From: Mariniphaga sediminis
GTDB taxonomy: Bacteria; Bacteroidota; Bacteroidia; Bacteroidales; Prolixibacteraceae
Assembly: GCF_003573545.1 (NCBI RefSeq)
Contig: NZ_QWET01000031.1
Coordinates: 1-37,396 of the forward strand
Direction: 5' to 3'
DNA: 37,396 nucleotides
Below, piece by piece: positions 34,940 to 37,396 of the stretch (its first letter is position 1; the number at the start of each line of letters is the position of its first letter). The position numbers were made by a program, and so were the translations under genes. Under the pieces are notes generated by a model. The model did no database searches. It was given only the letters and a program-made list of their open reading frames with translations, and was not told the DNA's origin.

Positions 34940-35030
34940 CATATCCATATTCTATTTTATACACTGTACGATATAAGTATTGAGCTTTAAGTTTCAAACT
35001 TTAGAGTAATTACTTTTCATTGATAAATAA

Positions 35031-35061
35031 CTGTCTAGTTGGCTTATAGTCAATTAGACAG
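35031..35061 (+). terminator. Terminator after susD
   Basis: CTGTCTAGTTG (35031-35041) pairs with CAATTAGACAG (35051-35061), 11 pairs with one G-U and a 9-base loop, then CTATTTT. It lies 91 bases after the susD stop, so the deacetylase and sulfatase genes probably have their own promoter. Confidence 0.65.
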
Positions 35062-35092
35062 CTATTTTAAATTTTCAGAGTGCAATCATAAT

Positions 35093-35206
35093 GATACTTT
35101 TGACCTTGGTTGGCAGGACGGAGAAATGGAAATTCATCGCATGAATACAGGTCGGGGTGTTTGCGCTTTTTATATATTTCCTGATGGGACAACCATGTTG
35201 ATTTAG
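35093..35206 (+). pseudogene. Remnant of an MBL-fold metallohydrolase gene
   Basis: The frame read at 35093-35203 gives DTFDLGWQDGEMEIHRMNTG, then RGVCAFYIFPDGTTMLI, and stops at TAG 35204-35206. EIHxxNTGRGxxAFYxFPDGTTMLIDAG is the N-terminus of secreted metallo-beta-lactamase-fold proteins found in Bacteroidota glycan loci, as I recall the family. Here the frame ends exactly where the metal-site region should begin, and no start codon precedes it. It looks like a decayed gene. Confidence 0.5.
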
Positions 35207-35219
35207 GCCTATACAGGTA

Positions 35220-35347
35220 ATGGGATTTTGATTTTCTTAAAGAAGTTAAACTCAGTTTACCTGAAACTCTGGAAAAAGTGTTCGTTAGAGCTTATCGTAT
35301 TTTATTGTCAGGAGAGATTTTCAATTTGTTGGAATTTTATGGCCAGG
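35220..35347 (+). other. Open fragment of unknown origin
   Basis: One frame reads DFDFLKEVKLSLPETLEKVF, then VRAYRILLSGEIFNLLEFYG, and ends after QDYLVKVK. It has no start codon and no family that I recognise. It looks protein-like and may be a second remnant in the 735-base gap between susD and the deacetylase gene. Confidence 0.3.
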
Positions 35348-35466
35348 ATTATCTTGTTAAAGTGAAATAAAAAAACTTGAGAGCACCGGATGTTTATCGA
35401 CTGGGTTCTTGCAGTACCTGCCAAAATTATCAGAAGCGGACATAAAAATAAAAAAAGGAGGAATAT

Positions 35467-35604
35467 ATGAATAGCCACACTAAAGTGTATGGGCGGTTCT
35501 ATTACGGTCATAAACTGAAAGCGAAGGGGGCATTTATGCCCGCAGGACAAGGGATTGAAAATATTTTTGACTGGAGTTTATCCAGATTGGACACAATAAA
35601 ATAG
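35467..35604 (+). CDS. Possible 45-aa protein with a strong ribosome-binding site
   Basis: AGGAGG (35456-35461) lies 5 bases before the ATG. That is notable, since most genes here lack such a site. The frame encodes MNSHTKVYGRFYYGHKLKAK, then GAFMPAGQGIENIFDWSLS and RLDTIK, 45 aa, soluble and basic. No family is recognised. It could be a real small protein or the end of a degraded gene like its neighbours in this gap. Confidence 0.35.
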   Translation: MNSHTKVYGRFYYGHKLKAKGAFMPAGQGIENIFDWSLSRLDTIK

Positions 35605-35674
35605 CTTTTGTCCTGGTGCCGGAATTAAAATCGGACCAAAAAATTCAATTTATATTTTTACAATAATAAAATTT

Positions 35675-36556
35675 ATGAAATTTTTAGTTGTATTTGTTTT
35701 AGTATTTTTCTCATACAATCATCTTTATAGTCAGGATAACCAGATTGATAAGGATAATAAGATCAATGTGATTGTAATCGGGGCTCATCCTGATGATCCT
35801 GATAGTAAAGTAGGAGGAACAGCAATTAAGCTTTCAAAGCTTGGGCATAATGTACTATTTGTATCACTAACAAACGGTGATGCGGGACACCAGTCTATGG
35901 GAGGAGGTGTATTAGCAAAAAGACGCAGAGAAGAAGCTTTTGAAGCAGGAAAACGCTTTGGAGTAACTTATAAGGTACTGGAAAATCATGACGGAGAACT
36001 GCTCCCAACACTAGAGCTTAGAAAAGATATAATCAGATTAATTAGGCAGTGGAATGCAGATATTGTTATTGGTCACAGGCCATACGATTATCATCCCGAC
36101 CACAGAAATACAGCTATTGCTATTCAAGATGCAGCATATATGGTCATCGTTCCAAACGTAGTGTCCGATACACCTCCATTGAAAAAAAATCCGATTTTCC
36201 TCTATACACAAGACCGCTTTCAAAAACCTTATCCTTTTAAACCTGACATAGCTATTGATATTTCTGATGTTATCGATCAGAAAATAGATGCCATGTCTGC
36301 GCATCAATCTCAATATTTTGAATGGCTTCCATGGATAGCCTCAATTGTACCACCTACTGACAAAGAAGAAAGAATTCAATGGCTCAAAAAATTTCGTGAA
36401 TTACCCATCACTCCATCTATCAGAAAGTCTTTAATTAAGTGGTATGGTGAAGAAAAAGGGGAAAAAATAATTTATGCGGAATCATTTGAAATTTGCGAAT
36501 ATGGTAGACAACCCACAGACGAAGAGATTAGAGGTATGTTTCCTATGTTAAAGTGA
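35675..36556 (+). CDS. Secreted PIG-L family deacetylase
   Basis: This 293-aa protein has a signal peptide (MKFLVVFVLVFFSYNHLYSQ). The PIG-L/LmbE zinc fold shows AHPDD at residues 37-41 and HPDH at 140-143, both part of the metal site, with LTNGDAGHQ and VLENHDGELLPT between. These enzymes remove acetyl groups from N-acetylglucosamine-type sugars. Next to SusCD and a sulfatase, it may act on an N-acetylated glycan. It is still within the AT-rich block. Confidence 0.9.
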   Translation: MKFLVVFVLVFFSYNHLYSQDNQIDKDNKINVIVIGAHPDDPDSKVGGTAIKLSKLGHNVLFVSLTNGDAGHQSMGGGVLAKRRREEAFEAGKRFGVTYKVLENHDGELLPTLELRKDIIRLIRQWNADIVIGHRPYDYHPDHRNTAIAIQDAAYMVIVPNVVSDTPPLKKNPIFLYTQDRFQKPYPFKPDIAIDISDVIDQKIDAMSAHQSQYFEWLPWIASIVPPTDKEERIQWLKKFRELPITPSIRKSLIKWYGEEKGEKIIYAESFEICEYGRQPTDEEIRGMFPMLK

Positions 36557-36666
36557 CATAAAAAAAATACCTGTAAAGTCACAATTTGTATGTGCCTACT
36601 TGTTTCATTTTTTTATAGTCATATGTGCTATCAGCAGAATAGTAAAGTTTTAAATAAATAAAAACC

Positions 36667-37396
36667 ATGAGGTTAAAAAAAATTTTAAGAGTTCATGCAA
36701 TTTTTATCCCTGCAATATTGATAGGAGTATGGAGTTGTACTCCCAAAGGTGAGCGGCAACCGGAAACAATCAGACCCAATTTTATTATTTTAATGTCTGA
36801 CAACCATAGCTGGGAACACCTGGGGAGTTATGGCGATCCGGTGCTAAAGACGCCTGCCATTGACAAGCTGGCTGCAGACGGGCTTCGTTTCAACCACGCA
36901 TACTGCTCTGCACCGTCGTGCGCCCCTGCCCGGGCCTCCATGCTGACAGGACAGGATATCTGGCGGCTGGAAGAAGCCGCCAACCTGTGGGGTGATTTTC
37001 CGGCAAAGTTTAAAGTGTTCACCCAGCTGCTGGAAGAGTCAGGCTACCTGGTAGGCCACGAAGGCAAAGGATGGGGACCTGGCGACTGGGAAGCCAGCGG
37101 TAGAACTGAAAACCCCGCCGGGAAAAAGTTTTATTCATTCGAAGAGTTTTATAACGAAAAAGAGAGGGGCCAGCCCTTTTTCTACTGGTTTAGCTCCCGC
37201 GACCCGCACCGCCCCTTTAAAACCGGCGGATGGGAAAAAGGGAACATTGATATAGATAAAATGGAAGTGCCGCCTTACCTGCCCGACACCGAAGATGTGC
37301 GTAAAGACATGGGCGACTATTATGCCGAGATTGAAAGCTTCGACAGGGATGTGGCCTCTTACCTTCAGTTACTGAAAGAGATGGGGCAGCTGGACA
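36667..37396 (+). CDS. Sulfatase (formylglycine-dependent), 3' end outside the window
   Basis: The 243 codons present encode a lipoprotein-like start (MRLKKILRVHAIFIPAILIG, then VWSC) and a type I sulfatase. IILMSDNHSWEHLGSYGD begins the metal site, and CAPAR at residues 85-89 (in SCAPARASMLTGQ) is the C-x-P-x-R motif whose Cys becomes formylglycine. HEGKGWGPGDW and FFYWFSSRDPHRPF carry further active-site residues. It resembles N-sulfoglucosamine sulfohydrolase-like members, but the subfamily is not certain. The gene is open at the right edge. The base composition changes from AT-rich to GC-rich soon after the signal peptide. Confidence 0.9.
   Translation, partial: MRLKKILRVHAIFIPAILIGVWSCTPKGERQPETIRPNFIILMSDNHSWEHLGSYGDPVLKTPAIDKLAADGLRFNHAYCSAPSCAPARASMLTGQDIWRLEEAANLWGDFPAKFKVFTQLLEESGYLVGHEGKGWGPGDWEASGRTENPAGKKFYSFEEFYNEKERGQPFFYWFSSRDPHRPFKTGGWEKGNIDIDKMEVPPYLPDTEDVRKDMGDYYAEIESFDRDVASYLQLLKEMGQLD

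Noticed and set aside
35308-35550. 80-codon minus-strand frame in the susD-deacetylase gap
   Set aside because: Hydrophobic and low in complexity, opposite to fragments that look more protein-like on the plus strand.

Overview
The window looks like chromosomal DNA from a marine or gut-type member of the Bacteroidota, probably order Bacteroidales/Marinilabiliales. The signs are a SusC/SusD pair with an ECF sigma factor and FecR-type anti-sigma, starts that mostly lack Shine-Dalgarno sequences, TTTG...TAnnTTTG-type promoters, a fused HisB, Tat-dependent Gfo/Idh/MocA oxidoreductases and GH105/sulfatase polysaccharide genes. The order-level guess is inference from protein style, not from a marker gene.

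Layout. (1) 1-1709, minus: tRNA-Gly(CCC) with its terminator, and a Tat-exported Gfo/Idh/MocA oxidoreductase. (2) 1818-8458, plus: a TetR regulator behind a perfect palindrome, then a tightly packed operon of a LolA-like lipoprotein-sorting protein, two LolE/FtsX-type permeases, a LolD-type ATPase, a CAP-domain protein and a predicted outer-membrane barrel. This looks like a dedicated envelope lipid or lipoprotein route. The TetR carries a canonical EF-hand loop. (3) 8534-14191, minus: a secreted-protein cluster with two proteins ending in LecA (PA-IL)-like domains, a TonB-C-terminal-domain protein, and two broken small genes between them. (4) 14742-17922: arginine decarboxylase, a tail-less single-stranded DNA-binding protein, a zinc-ribbon protein, a glutamine-amidotransferase-like protein and a 98-bp inverted-repeat element. 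(5) 18049-19155, minus: a GH105 hydrolase whose promoter has a LacI-type operator in its spacer. (6) 19309-27496, plus: a histidine operon with a complete attenuation leader (a His-rich 14-aa peptide, antiterminator and terminator), then hisG-hisD-hisC-hisB, a repeat-flanked GxxExxY gene remnant, purU, a TlpA-like gene, hisH and argB. hisA, hisF and hisIE are absent here. (7) 27541-37396, plus: ECF sigma, FecR anti-sigma, SusC with an STN signalling domain, SusD, a remnant-filled gap, a PIG-L deacetylase and a sulfatase cut by the window end. This is a polysaccharide utilisation locus plausibly aimed at a sulfated and/or N-acetylated glycan.

The strongest unusual signals are the his attenuator, the TetR/Lol-like/CAP/barrel operon with its EF-hand regulator, the paired LecA-like proteins, and an AT-rich island (about 30650-36750) whose edges fall inside the susC and sulfatase genes. 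All calls come from reading the sequence by eye; no searches were run.
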